This document shows, piece by piece, positions 26,148 through 34,186 of a DNA stretch of 64,000 bases. Location: assembly GCA_944325605.1 (NCBI GenBank), contig CALVAX010000002.1:1-64000 (forward strand), given 5' to 3'. The position numbers were made by a program, and so were the translations under genes. The stretch is from Candidatus Gastranaerophilales bacterium. Lineage in GTDB: Bacteria > Cyanobacteriota > Vampirovibrionia > Gastranaerophilales > Gastranaerophilaceae. The notes beneath the pieces were generated by a model, which ran no database searches, was not told the origin of the DNA, and worked only from the letters and a program-made list of their open reading frames with translations. Within the stretch, counting starts at the first letter, position 1. Each line of letters opens with the position of its first letter.

Positions 26148-27854
26148 TTAAAATTTGAAGATATATTTGTTCGGGTTTTCTTTAACAAGTCTTTGTGCTT
26201 CTTCTTGAGCCTTCTGTTCGCTCGGAAGCTGGTCAATAAGGACATTTTGATCACAATCCTGAACTTTGTAAGTCGGAGCTTTGCCAAAATTAACCGGCTT
26301 GAAGAAGTTCATTTTGCCTTTATTTGCAACTGTACCGAGGATGACATTACCATCTGTGTAAACATAATCCACTCCGTTTACGTTTTTGGTATCAGGAAGC
26401 TGAATTTTGCCCTGTTTCAAACCTTTGTTTGCACCGAAGATATCATTTCTTAAAGCCATAATATCTTTGTGAGTCATTGGTTTGCCGTCCGCACGTTTGT
26501 ATTTGCCCATTACAATGTTGTACGGGTTGTCACCTTTGATAATTGTATTACCATCTTTGTCTTTTTCTTTAATGCCTGCACGTACATAGTAATCGTGAGC
26601 GTTTACACCGTCATTTTTACCTATACTCAACTGACAAAGTGCTGGTGCCGGCTGAACAACTACTTGTTCATCATCATCGTCGTCGTCATCATCTCCTGAA
26701 GGTACCGGTGCTGGAGTTACAACAACAGTCGTATCATCATCGTCATCATCATCATCTCCGGCAGGTGAAACTGTTCCAGGAAGTTTGTCATAATCTTTTG
26801 CAAGAATTTCAGGATGTTCGTTGCAGTATTTTGCAATTTCGTATGCTGCAACAAGTTCTCTGTCATTTACTTTCTTGCCGGTTAATTCACCGTATGCAAG
26901 TTTGAGAATAAATGCCTTATCTTCATCTGAAAGGTTTTCCATTCTGAGAATTCCCCTCATCATATTCTGGTTTGCTTCGCCTTTAATTCTGGATTCAATA
27001 TTCTTTTCAGCTTTTGCTACAATTTCTTCGGCGGTGTTGCCTTTGAAGATGTCTTTGCCGCCGTCGTCTTTTACAACTGCAGCAAGCGCAAGCGACGGGA
27101 TAATACCGCCGATAAGGCCTCTTAAAGCACCGACACTTCTTGCATTAGAAGTGTGAATTGTATCAAGAAGCTCTGTTGAACCATCATTATGAATACCATG
27201 CACATTACTTGTAAAGTTTGCGCCGACAAGTGAACCTACACCTGCTGATGCACCTAAAACGCCAAGTGCTGCAAGGCCTTTGTACAACCAAGTTAAATCT
27301 TTTTCTCTTTCGTAACCTGCGCGCTTCATTGCACGTCTGATTGTTCTGTTACCTACGCCATAATCTGATGCGGCTGTTTTAACTTCATCAAGGTTTGCCT
27401 TGTTGTCAAAACCTGTGAATCCGCCGAGTCTTCTTTTGTATTGATCGCTTGAAAATTCACCGTCTACATAAAAATCTTCCGGATTTTCTGCGATAATTTT
27501 TCTTACTTTTGCGTCAAATTTTTTGTCCGGATCAAGATAAACATGTTCTCTGTCCGGCATAGCGGCTTGAGCTGCCTGCATTTTGTCTTTGTCGATGTAA
27601 ACCATTCTGTCATCAACTACTGCAGCAGCCCTTTCGTTTTGCATTGTCTTTTTCCCGAAAGAAGTTGCTTGTTTCTGGGTAAGTTCCGGAATTTCACGTT
27701 TGTATTCCGCAGCTTTTTCTTTTGCAAAAACGTTTCTTGCTTCTTTGCTTGTTTTCAATTCCCGTGCTTTTAGTCTGTCCAGTCGTGAACGTCTGTACTG
27801 TCCGTCCTCATACTTAACAGGCTGCGCAGTTACTCCTTTTACTGCATCTGTCAT
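26148..27854 (-). CDS. Large hypothetical protein with two poly-Asp linkers
   Basis: 568 aa, not recognised. The N-terminal 180 residues are basic and helical. About 195-265 contain two glycine-rich hydrophobic segments that could be membrane hairpins. About 345-385 is a striking linker with two runs of exactly eight Asp separated by Val/Thr/Pro-rich spacers. The C-terminal 160 residues are a folded domain, possibly LysM-like (DNPYNIVMGKYKR...ALRNDIFGANKGLKQGKIQLP). Calcium binding by the Asp runs is possible but speculative. It is monocistronic with its own terminator. Confidence 0.8.
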   Translation of the reverse strand: MTDAVKGVTAQPVKYEDGQYRRSRLDRLKARELKTSKEARNVFAKEKAAEYKREIPELTQKQATSFGKKTMQNERAAAVVDDRMVYIDKDKMQAAQAAMPDREHVYLDPDKKFDAKVRKIIAENPEDFYVDGEFSSDQYKRRLGGFTGFDNKANLDEVKTAASDYGVGNRTIRRAMKRAGYEREKDLTWLYKGLAALGVLGASAGVGSLVGANFTSNVHGIHNDGSTELLDTIHTSNARSVGALRGLIGGIIPSLALAAVVKDDGGKDIFKGNTAEEIVAKAEKNIESRIKGEANQNMMRGILRMENLSDEDKAFILKLAYGELTGKKVNDRELVAAYEIAKYCNEHPEILAKDYDKLPGTVSPAGDDDDDDDDTTVVVTPAPVPSGDDDDDDDDEQVVVQPAPALCQLSIGKNDGVNAHDYYVRAGIKEKDKDGNTIIKGDNPYNIVMGKYKRADGKPMTHKDIMALRNDIFGANKGLKQGKIQLPDTKNVNGVDYVYTDGNVILGTVANKGKMNFFKPVNFGKAPTYKVQDCDQNVLIDQLPSEQKAQEEAQRLVKENPNKYIFKF

Positions 27855-28097
27855 AATTTTCCCCTTTCCTTTTCATAAAATAGTGTGTGCTATTTTACCC
27901 CTATGCCTTTATAAACAATTTTTAGCTTTAAAAATTGCATGGAATTTTGTCTGTTTTGTATATAAAGTTCTGAAAACACTTGTCATACAAGCGAAAACAC
28001 AGAATGTTTACTGGTTTACATTTCGTAACAATTAATCGTCCGGCTGTTTAGTTAATTGAGTTATATTATTTTTGTTTTATAGTGTATAATTTATTTT

Positions 28098-29057
28098 ATG
28101 AAGGTGTTAGAAGTAAATAACTTAAGCCTTGGATTCAAAACGGAACAAGGATTTTGCAGGGCTTTGCACGGGGTAAATTTTTCGCTTGAAGAAGGCAAAA
28201 TGCTTGCGTTGGTCGGGGAAAGCGGATGCGGAAAAACAGTCAGTGCAATGAGTATTTTGAAGCTTTTGCCGAAAAACGCTCAAATTATTGAGGGTCAAAT
28301 TTTATTTAAAAAACAGGATTTACTGGCATTAAGCGAAAAGGAAATGCACAAAATCAGAGGAGCACGTATTGCGCTTATTCCGCAGGATCCGATGACTTCT
28401 TTAAATCCTCTTTATACAATCGGAAATCAGCTTTTAGAGGTTATAAAAATTCATCAGAACTTGAAAGGCAATGAGGCAAAACAAAAGGCGCTTGAGGCAT
28501 TGGAAATGGTTCAAATCCCGTGCGCTAAGGAAAGATTACGCGCTTATCCTCATGAATTTTCGGGCGGAATGAAACAGAGGGCAATTATTGCAATGGCGCT
28601 TGCCTGCAAGGCGGAAATTCTTATTGCGGATGAGCCTACAACGGCGCTTGATGTCACAATTCAGGCGCAGATTATGAAGCTTCTGGCTGAAATAAAACGT
28701 GATTTGGGAACATCAATTTTACTTATAACTCATGATTTGGCATTAGTCGGCGAAAACGCGGATGATATTGCGGTTATGTACGCGGGGCATGTGGTTGAAA
28801 GCGCGCCGGCAAGTGAATTTTTCACAAATACAAATCATCCGTATTCGCTTGCATTGTTGAATTCAATTCCGTCAAGGCGCGGTGCTGTTCTTGAAACAAT
28901 TCAGGGACAACCGCCTTCTATCAGAGAAAACATTACAGGCTGCAGATTTCATCCGAGGTGCAAAAAATGTTTTGACCCTTGCAGTATGACTGTTCCGCCG
29001 GATTTTGTAATCGGGGATAACCATATCAGTGCCTGTTTCTTGAATGCAACAAATTAA
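28098..29057 (+). CDS. Oligopeptide/dipeptide ABC transporter ATP-binding protein (OppD/DppD-like)
   Basis: 319 aa with Walker A GESGCGKT, Q-loop PQDPMTSLNP, signature FSGGMKQR, Walker B ILIADEPTTALD and the switch His (LLITHDL), followed by the oligopeptide-transporter C-terminal region with four cysteines (CRFHPRCKKCFDPC). It powers peptide or nickel import. Unusually, it stands alone with no permease, binding protein or OppF neighbour. TATAAT (28085-28090) lies 7 bases before the ATG and no ribosome site is seen, so the message may be leaderless. Confidence 0.93.
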   Translation: MKVLEVNNLSLGFKTEQGFCRALHGVNFSLEEGKMLALVGESGCGKTVSAMSILKLLPKNAQIIEGQILFKKQDLLALSEKEMHKIRGARIALIPQDPMTSLNPLYTIGNQLLEVIKIHQNLKGNEAKQKALEALEMVQIPCAKERLRAYPHEFSGGMKQRAIIAMALACKAEILIADEPTTALDVTIQAQIMKLLAEIKRDLGTSILLITHDLALVGENADDIAVMYAGHVVESAPASEFFTNTNHPYSLALLNSIPSRRGAVLETIQGQPPSIRENITGCRFHPRCKKCFDPCSMTVPPDFVIGDNHISACFLNATN

Positions 29058-29066
29058 TTCGTATAT

Positions 29067-29278
29067 AAATAAAAGGCGCAACAGTGTTACCCGTCACGCC
29101 TCTTTTAGCGGCTGCAAATTTAAGGCAAGTTCGTGGGGGCTTACCCGCAGCCGTCCGTATCCCGCCGCTTATTTTAGCATATTTGCGCAGTCAGAATACT
29201 TAACTTTCTGCCGCTTCGCAAAGCTATGCACCACGCCCGCATAATCGCAGGAGAACCCGGCTTTCGGATACGAAATTT
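29067..29278 (-). ncRNA. Candidate free-standing structured RNA
   Basis: About 210 nt between the convergent end of the ABC gene and the divergent dehydrogenase gene. On the minus strand it folds into a junction closed by CGTATCC (29266-29272) with GGATACG (29156-29162), continued by GCCG/CGGC. Inside are a CCTGC/GCGGG hairpin and a long GCATA-TTTGCG-CAGAA stem (29177-29229). Outside is a CGGCTGC...GCAGCCG stem (29109-29153) capped by GGTAAG/CTTGCC, and then a terminator-like hairpin at 29071-29106. Two stems need G-U pairs that exist only on the minus strand. A TATAAA (29287-29292) could be its -10. Class unknown. Confidence 0.5.
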
Positions 29279-29445
29279 AACGTAATTTTATATGTGTTAA
29301 TTATTTGTTTTTGTACATTATCAGAATAAACTTTTTTTGTTCTTGTTTCATTGGACGAAAGTGCTAAAATAAAAAATTTTATCTGCCTGTTTGTTTAATT
29401 GTTTTCTCTATTTTATTCCGGAATAATTTATAGAAAGGAGAAATT

Positions 29446-30453
29446 ATGACTGTAGAAATGGTTTTATTTGACTTCAGAGAAGAAGAGCAGGCATTTTTTG
29501 AGAATAACAAGTTTCCTGACTTTAATTTTACTTTCTTTGAATGGAGTTTAACTCCGGAAAGTGTTAGAAAGCTTCCTGAGGACATAAAAAACAAAACGTC
29601 AATAATCAGTGTTTTTACGGATTCTGACGTAAGCGCGGATGTCATAAATGAGTTTAAAAATCTCCGCATAATTTCAACCCGCTCCACATTCTATGATCAT
29701 ATCAGTCAGGGTGCAGCTACAAAAAGAAATATTGCTGTTATTAATGTTGCAAACTACGGAGAAAAATCTGTTGCGCAGTTTACGTTTGCATTGATTCTTG
29801 CGCTTGTGAGAAAATTGCTGCCGGCTTCTGTCGGAAAATTTTTAAGCCGGCAGGAGCTTATCGGGCGTGATATTACAGAGCTTTCCATCGGAATTGCAGG
29901 CACCGGTGCAATAGGTGCTTCTGTTTGTAAAATTGCCCGATTTTTCAACATGAAAATTTACGGATATGATATTAAACAAAAACAAGAACTCGTTGACAAA
30001 TACAATATAGAATATCTTTCACTTAAAGATTTACTTGCAAAATCCGACATCATAACTCTTCACCTGCCTTATACCGGTGAAAATTTCCACATGTTTTCGG
30101 ATTCACAATTCGAGATTATAAAGCAGGGCGCTTATTTTATAAATACTTCATCATCAAAGCTTGTTAATTTAAAAAGTTTATATAACGCCGTTGAATCCGG
30201 AAAAATTGCAGGTGCAGCGCTGGATTTTACGGTCTGTGCCGCCGGAAGTCCTGATTGTTATATGCTCAAAAACCCGTCTGAGATTTGCAGGGAAGAAAAT
30301 AAATACCTGACTCTGTTAAAAAATCAGGATAATGTTATTATCACTCCTCATGTTGCCTACGATACAAAAGAAGCCGTTAATTATATTCTTAAAACAACAA
30401 TAAACAAAATAAAACATGCTATGCAATGCGGAGATGTTTACGGGGTTTATTGA
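29446..30453 (+). CDS. D-isomer-specific 2-hydroxyacid dehydrogenase (D-lactate dehydrogenase-like)
   Basis: 335 aa. The NAD-binding motif GTGAIGASVCKIARFFNMKIYGYD is split around the loop with the terminal aspartate (GTGAIG at about 146-151, then YGYD). Substrate and catalytic residues appear as STRSTFYDH (Arg, about 81) and ITPHVAYDT (His, about 303). It probably reduces pyruvate to D-lactate or a related 2-oxoacid, fitting a fermentative life. The start has GAAAGGAG upstream. It is monocistronic; the 388-bp upstream gap contains the candidate structured RNA. Confidence 0.9.
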   Translation: MTVEMVLFDFREEEQAFFENNKFPDFNFTFFEWSLTPESVRKLPEDIKNKTSIISVFTDSDVSADVINEFKNLRIISTRSTFYDHISQGAATKRNIAVINVANYGEKSVAQFTFALILALVRKLLPASVGKFLSRQELIGRDITELSIGIAGTGAIGASVCKIARFFNMKIYGYDIKQKQELVDKYNIEYLSLKDLLAKSDIITLHLPYTGENFHMFSDSQFEIIKQGAYFINTSSSKLVNLKSLYNAVESGKIAGAALDFTVCAAGSPDCYMLKNPSEICREENKYLTLLKNQDNVIITPHVAYDTKEAVNYILKTTINKIKHAMQCGDVYGVY

Positions 30454-30468
30454 AAACTTCCGGTATCT

Positions 30469-31140
30469 TCAGATTTTCTCCATAATTTGGGCAGAAATGG
30501 CGCCTAATACAAAATCTTTGCGTGTTTTTAATTTAAACCCGCACTTTTCAAAATCCTTGATAAGTTCATCCGGCGAAGGAAATATTTCTTTAGATTTGAC
30601 AAGATATTTGTAAGGTTCGGTATATTTTGTAAAAATTGACGCCAAAACAGGGGCTTCAAAATCAAAAATTCTGCTAAATATATTTTTTTTTCCGAAATCA
30701 AGATGGAGAAATTCCCCGCCCGGTTTTAAAATTCTGTGGAGTTCACAGAGAGCTTTTTCGGCATTCTGAATGTTTCTCAGTCCGAATGCCATTGTAACAA
30801 TGTCAAAACTTTCAGACGGAAACTCTGTTGCCGTAATATCTCCGGAAATAAAATTTACGGTATTTATCCTTTTTTTTGCAATTGAGAGCATGCTTTCGGA
30901 AAAATCAATCCCAGTAACCTCTGCAAAAGGTTCCTTAGTTTTTATTAATTCTGCAATATCTCCGGTTCCGCAGCATGCATCCAGAATTCTTGAGTGCGGT
31001 TTTATATCCAGCAGCTCTGCTGCACGTGATTTCACAGCTCTGTGAAGCCCGAAAGAAATAAGATTATTCATAAAATCATATCCGGCCGCAATCTGATTAA
31101 ATAAATTTTGTATATTCTCAGGAGTTTTTGAAATTGTCAT
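30469..31140 (-). CDS. ubiE: Demethylmenaquinone/2-polyprenyl methyltransferase (UbiE/MenG)
   Basis: 223 aa of the UbiE/COQ5 family, with the SAM-binding motif LDACCGTGDIAEL (about 50-62), the family signature AFGLRNIQNAEKALCELHRILKPGG in two adjoining parts, and N-terminal NLISFGLHRAVK. It methylates the quinone ring in the last step of menaquinone synthesis. Its presence suggests a menaquinone-linked process, or a retained ancestral gene; no other men gene is in the window. It is convergent with the dehydrogenase gene and divergent from the next. Confidence 0.93.
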   Translation of the reverse strand: MTISKTPENIQNLFNQIAAGYDFMNNLISFGLHRAVKSRAAELLDIKPHSRILDACCGTGDIAELIKTKEPFAEVTGIDFSESMLSIAKKRINTVNFISGDITATEFPSESFDIVTMAFGLRNIQNAEKALCELHRILKPGGEFLHLDFGKKNIFSRIFDFEAPVLASIFTKYTEPYKYLVKSKEIFPSPDELIKDFEKCGFKLKTRKDFVLGAISAQIMEKI

Positions 31141-31189
31141 AAATCGTTACCTGTTTTGCAATATAAAGATAATAACATATAATAAGCTT

Positions 31190-32530
31190 ATGAACATAGG
31201 ATTTATTCCGATAGACAACAGACCTGTTTGTTATACTCTCCCTGAAATGACAGCGGAAATTGATGAAAATTTAAAACTATTTCTTCCGCCAAGAGAACTT
31301 TTGGGCGATTTAACAAAATATGCTGATACAGAGCGGATTTTTGAATGGCTTAAAACCCTTCCGCCTCTTGATGCATTTGTAGTTTCGCTTGATACTATCG
31401 CATACGGCGGGTTGATATCTTCAAGAAGGTGTCCTGAGTCTTTTGAGGATATCAAAAACAGGATTCTTAAATTCAAAGAACTTCTTCTTCAAAAAGGAGC
31501 CAGAGCCTATGCATTTTCAAGTATTATGCGGATTTCCAACAACAACATAAACGAAGAAGAAAAAGAATACTGGTCAGATTGGGGTAAAAAAATTTTTGAA
31601 TATTCTTACTTCACGCACAAAGCAGGAGAAGAAAGCCCGCTGAAATCAGAAATTCCGCCGGAAATTCTTAATGATTATCTGAATACAAGAAAAAGAAATT
31701 TTGAGATAAATAAAATATATCTTTCCTGGCAAAAGGAAGGGTTATTCGACACACTTGTTTTCTCAAAAGATGATTGTGCAGAATTTGGCCTTAATGTAGC
31801 TGAAGCGCTGGAACTGGAAAAAGAAGGCGGATTTGTGAAGACAGGCGCGGATGAAATCCCTCTTAGCCTTCTTGCGCGGGCAATTGCAGGTAAAATAAAA
31901 ATCGCACCGGTATTTTTAGAACCTGAATTTAAAGACTTAATCTCAAATTATGAAGATGTTTCCATTGAAAAATCGGTCAAAGGCCAGATTGAACTTGCAG
32001 GATGTGAAATTTCAACAGAAAAAGATGCTGATATTCTGCTGTATGTGAATAATTTTAAAATCCGTCAGGGCGAAATTGTTATGAAAATTGAGACAGAACC
32101 GTTTTCAGGGCGGTGGAAAAAGCCCGCAAAGCCTTATATGATTGCTGATGTAAGATTTGCGAACGGTGCTGATAATGCTTTTGTGGAACAATTGTTGAAA
32201 AATCAGGCGGACATGAATTTTTACGGATATTCAGCGTGGAATACGTCGGCAAACTCTCTCGGCAGTTTGATTTGTGCAGCAAAGACTAAATTTCTGGCTG
32301 AAAAATATAATAAGGATTCCTTTTTGAAACTGCAAATGATAAGGCTCGCTGATGACTGGGGTTATCAGGCAAATTGCAGGCAAATTTTGTCATCTCCCGC
32401 TCCTGATACTCTCAAAAATTTGATGGAGCCGTATGAAAAGCGTATTCAAAAATTTTTGAATGCAAGCTATAATATGAATTACAAATTCCCGTGGAACAGA
32501 TTATTCGAGGTGGAAATTGAGTACAATTGA
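31190..32530 (+). CDS. DUF4127 family protein
   Basis: 446 aa. The N-terminus GFIPIDNRPVCYTLPEM and the block FVVSLDTIAYGGLISSRR are the signatures of DUF4127, whose function is unknown. It has no signal peptide. The gene overlaps the start of the downstream mntP-like gene by 14 bp, so translation is probably coupled. TATAAT (31178-31183) ends 6 bases before the ATG with no ribosome site, indicating a leaderless message. Confidence 0.88.
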   Translation: MNIGFIPIDNRPVCYTLPEMTAEIDENLKLFLPPRELLGDLTKYADTERIFEWLKTLPPLDAFVVSLDTIAYGGLISSRRCPESFEDIKNRILKFKELLLQKGARAYAFSSIMRISNNNINEEEKEYWSDWGKKIFEYSYFTHKAGEESPLKSEIPPEILNDYLNTRKRNFEINKIYLSWQKEGLFDTLVFSKDDCAEFGLNVAEALELEKEGGFVKTGADEIPLSLLARAIAGKIKIAPVFLEPEFKDLISNYEDVSIEKSVKGQIELAGCEISTEKDADILLYVNNFKIRQGEIVMKIETEPFSGRWKKPAKPYMIADVRFANGADNAFVEQLLKNQADMNFYGYSAWNTSANSLGSLICAAKTKFLAEKYNKDSFLKLQMIRLADDWGYQANCRQILSSPAPDTLKNLMEPYEKRIQKFLNASYNMNYKFPWNRLFEVEIEYN

Positions 32531-33059
32531 GATAATTTTTCTTGCAATCGCTCTTGGTATTGATTGCTGTGTTGCATCCTTTTCGCAGGGGCTGCTTGTG
32601 CAAGAAGAAAAAGAGAAAACTTCAATGCTTCTGGCGGCAACAATGGGCGGATTTCAAAGTCTTATGGCTGCAATCGGGTATTTGTTTGCTTTTGTTGTAA
32701 GCGGGCTTGTGCAGGATATTACGCACCTGCTTGTCTTTGTAATTTTTCTGATACTTGGAATAAATATTATAACAGAGGCTTTCATCGAAAAGCCTGAAGA
32801 ACAGGAAAAATGTCTTGATTTGAAATGTCTGCTAATGCTCGGGATTGCAACAAGTATTGATGCTCTTGGCGCCGGAGCAAGCTTGCGGTTTAGTGAAACC
32901 AGTTTCTGGTCACCTGTTCTTGTAATCGGAGCCATGTCATTTGTAACGTCTTTATCCGGATTTTGGTTCGGACATTTCTTTAAAATTTTTCCGTCAAAAT
33001 TTTTGGAAATTTCAGGCGGCGTAATCCTTATTATTCTTGCAGTTAAGGCATTATTTTAG
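32517..33059 (+). CDS. MntP/YtaF-like manganese efflux pump (DUF204)
   Basis: 180 aa with about six membrane helices in two repeated halves: IALGIDCCVASFSQG in the first and GIATSIDALGAGAS in the second, each with the buried aspartate typical of MntP. It exports Mn2+ in characterised homologues. Replacement of the usual D-A/F-A motif by DCC/DAL is noted. It starts with TTG just after a GAGGTGG ribosome site inside the end of the DUF4127 gene. It is followed by a 353-bp gap. Confidence 0.8.
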   Translation: MSTIEIIFLAIALGIDCCVASFSQGLLVQEEKEKTSMLLAATMGGFQSLMAAIGYLFAFVVSGLVQDITHLLVFVIFLILGINIITEAFIEKPEEQEKCLDLKCLLMLGIATSIDALGAGASLRFSETSFWSPVLVIGAMSFVTSLSGFWFGHFFKIFPSKFLEISGGVILIILAVKALF

Positions 33060-33194
33060 TCAAAAAAAGCATGCCCTGAATAAAAAAACAGCGTAATCTT
33101 TTACAATTCTTAATAAAAAGTCAAATCATGGAAATGCATGTCCGGTGCATGATTTCATGATTTAAAACACGAAAACCATGTTAGAGATTAGTTT

Positions 33195-33240
33195 TTGAGG
33201 AGATTGACCTGCCAAAACGCCCTCAATACAGTGCCGGCAG
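33195..33240 (+). other. Potential H-type pseudoknot in an intergenic region
   Basis: TTGAGG (33195-33200) pairs with CCTCAA (33221-33226), and CTGCC (33209-33213) pairs with GGCAG (33236-33240). The two stems cross. An imperfect palindrome containing AAATCATG / CATGATTT (33122-33164) lies upstream. No transcript start is obvious for it, so this may be chance. Confidence 0.25.
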
Positions 33241-33278
33241 AACTTTGTTACAAATGTTAATAATCTCATGTTGTGCCC

Positions 33279-33306
33279 TTGAAAAAATCCCCTTATTTCC
33301 TATAAT
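33279..33306 (+). promoter_or_regulatory. Promoter with 100-nt structured leader
   Basis: TTGAAA (33279-33284), 16-bp spacer, TATAAT (33301-33306). The leader to 33412 can form GGTC/GACC, AGCC/GGCT and a perfect AAACTTC/GAAGTTT hairpin that ends immediately before the GGAG ribosome site. Control at the level of translation is possible. Confidence 0.7.
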
Positions 33307-33412
33307 GTAATTAAGAGGTGGTCAAAAGACCGCAAGGGGTGGAGAAAACAGCCTTCATAACCGGCTGAAAACTTCGCTATTGTTGTAGATTGAAGTTTGG
33401 AGATAGTATAAA

Positions 33413-33634
33413 TTGTTTAGAAGTAGAGATATGGGTAGGGCAGTTGCTGTCAGAAGATGGACGCCGACTGCATTAGAGTGTTACAAGCGCGGCTGTAATT
33501 GTGAAGGCTGCTTTTATAAAGATTTTTTCAGCGGTTCATCGCAGAAATGCCAGATGAAGGCATCTGTTCTTGAATTAGTGCGGGTTATCGGCACTCCGAA
33601 TGTTGAGTTGCAGCAGTTTATTCTTGAAGATTAA
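33413..33634 (+). CDS. Small Cys-rich conserved-looking protein
   Basis: 73 aa, family not recognised. A cluster CYKRGCNCEGCFY (about 24-36) plus a later Cys (KCQM) resembles a zinc- or iron-sulphur-binding knot, followed by a helical C-terminus (ASVLELVRVIG). It starts with TTG behind GGAG, or alternatively with ATG at 33431. It has its own strong promoter and structured leader, and lies just upstream of the hibernation factor gene. This arrangement makes a small regulator plausible. Confidence 0.7.
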   Translation: MFRSRDMGRAVAVRRWTPTALECYKRGCNCEGCFYKDFFSGSSQKCQMKASVLELVRVIGTPNVELQQFILED

Positions 33635-33742
33635 GCTTTCAGCATAAATTTGTTAAATATACATTACCGAAATGCTAATTTACCCTTTAAAAAAATACAA
33701 TCTTATGTTATACTGTATAAGCAGTATAAATAGGAGGGTCAG

Positions 33743-34102
33743 ATGCACATACACGTTAATGGAAGAAACATTGAGATTACTGAGGCAATTAAGGCTTATG
33801 TGAAAGAGAAAATAGGCAAGGTTGCGGCTCATTACGACCAGATTCAAGGTATTGAAGCAGTCTTATCGGTAATCAAAAATCCGGCAGCATCAGATAAGCA
33901 TGTTGCGGAAGTTTTGTGCAAAACCAACAATGGCACAATCAAAGTTGAAGAAGCTGCTGAATCAATGTATGCAAGTATTGATCTGCTTGCTGACAAACTT
34001 GCCAGACAGATTAAAAAATTGAAAGAAAAAAATTCAGGTTTCGACAACTCTTCAATCAGAACAGATGTTATTGAAGCAAGTGCTGAGCCTGTTGAAGAAT
34101 AA
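33743..34102 (+). CDS. hpf: Ribosome hibernation promoting factor (short HPF/RaiA)
   Basis: 119 aa, the short form of the family: starts MHIHVNGRNIEITEAIKAYV, ends in a basic helix (LARQIKKLKEKN) and an acidic tail, and lacks the long-HPF dimerisation domain. It binds the 30S decoding centre and inactivates ribosomes in stationary phase. Ribosome site AGGAGG precedes the ATG and a strong terminator follows, so it is probably monocistronic. Confidence 0.93.
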   Translation: MHIHVNGRNIEITEAIKAYVKEKIGKVAAHYDQIQGIEAVLSVIKNPAASDKHVAEVLCKTNNGTIKVEEAAESMYASIDLLADKLARQIKKLKEKNSGFDNSSIRTDVIEASAEPVEE

Positions 34103-34129
34103 AATTTTCGAAAAATCAAATTTAAAGGC

Positions 34130-34160
34130 AAAATCTCCGGCAAGTGCCGGAGATTTTTTG
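34130..34160 (+). terminator. Intrinsic terminator of hpf
   Basis: Perfect 11-bp stem AATCTCCGGCA / TGCCGGAGATT with loop AG, followed by TTTT. Confidence 0.9.
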
Positions 34161-34186
34161 TACAGTCTTTATTGTTTTTATAACGA

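Noticed and set aside
29240-29275. RNase P RNA 3' end, because GAGAACCCGGCTTTCGG resembles the conserved terminal motif
   Set aside because: The GAGGAAAGTCC element and the rest of the molecule are absent, the preceding sequence does not fit, and pairing supports the opposite strand.
29067-29278. Cobalamin or other known riboswitch
   Set aside because: No B12-box or other consensus was seen, and the minus-strand RNA runs into a convergent gene rather than a coding region it could control.
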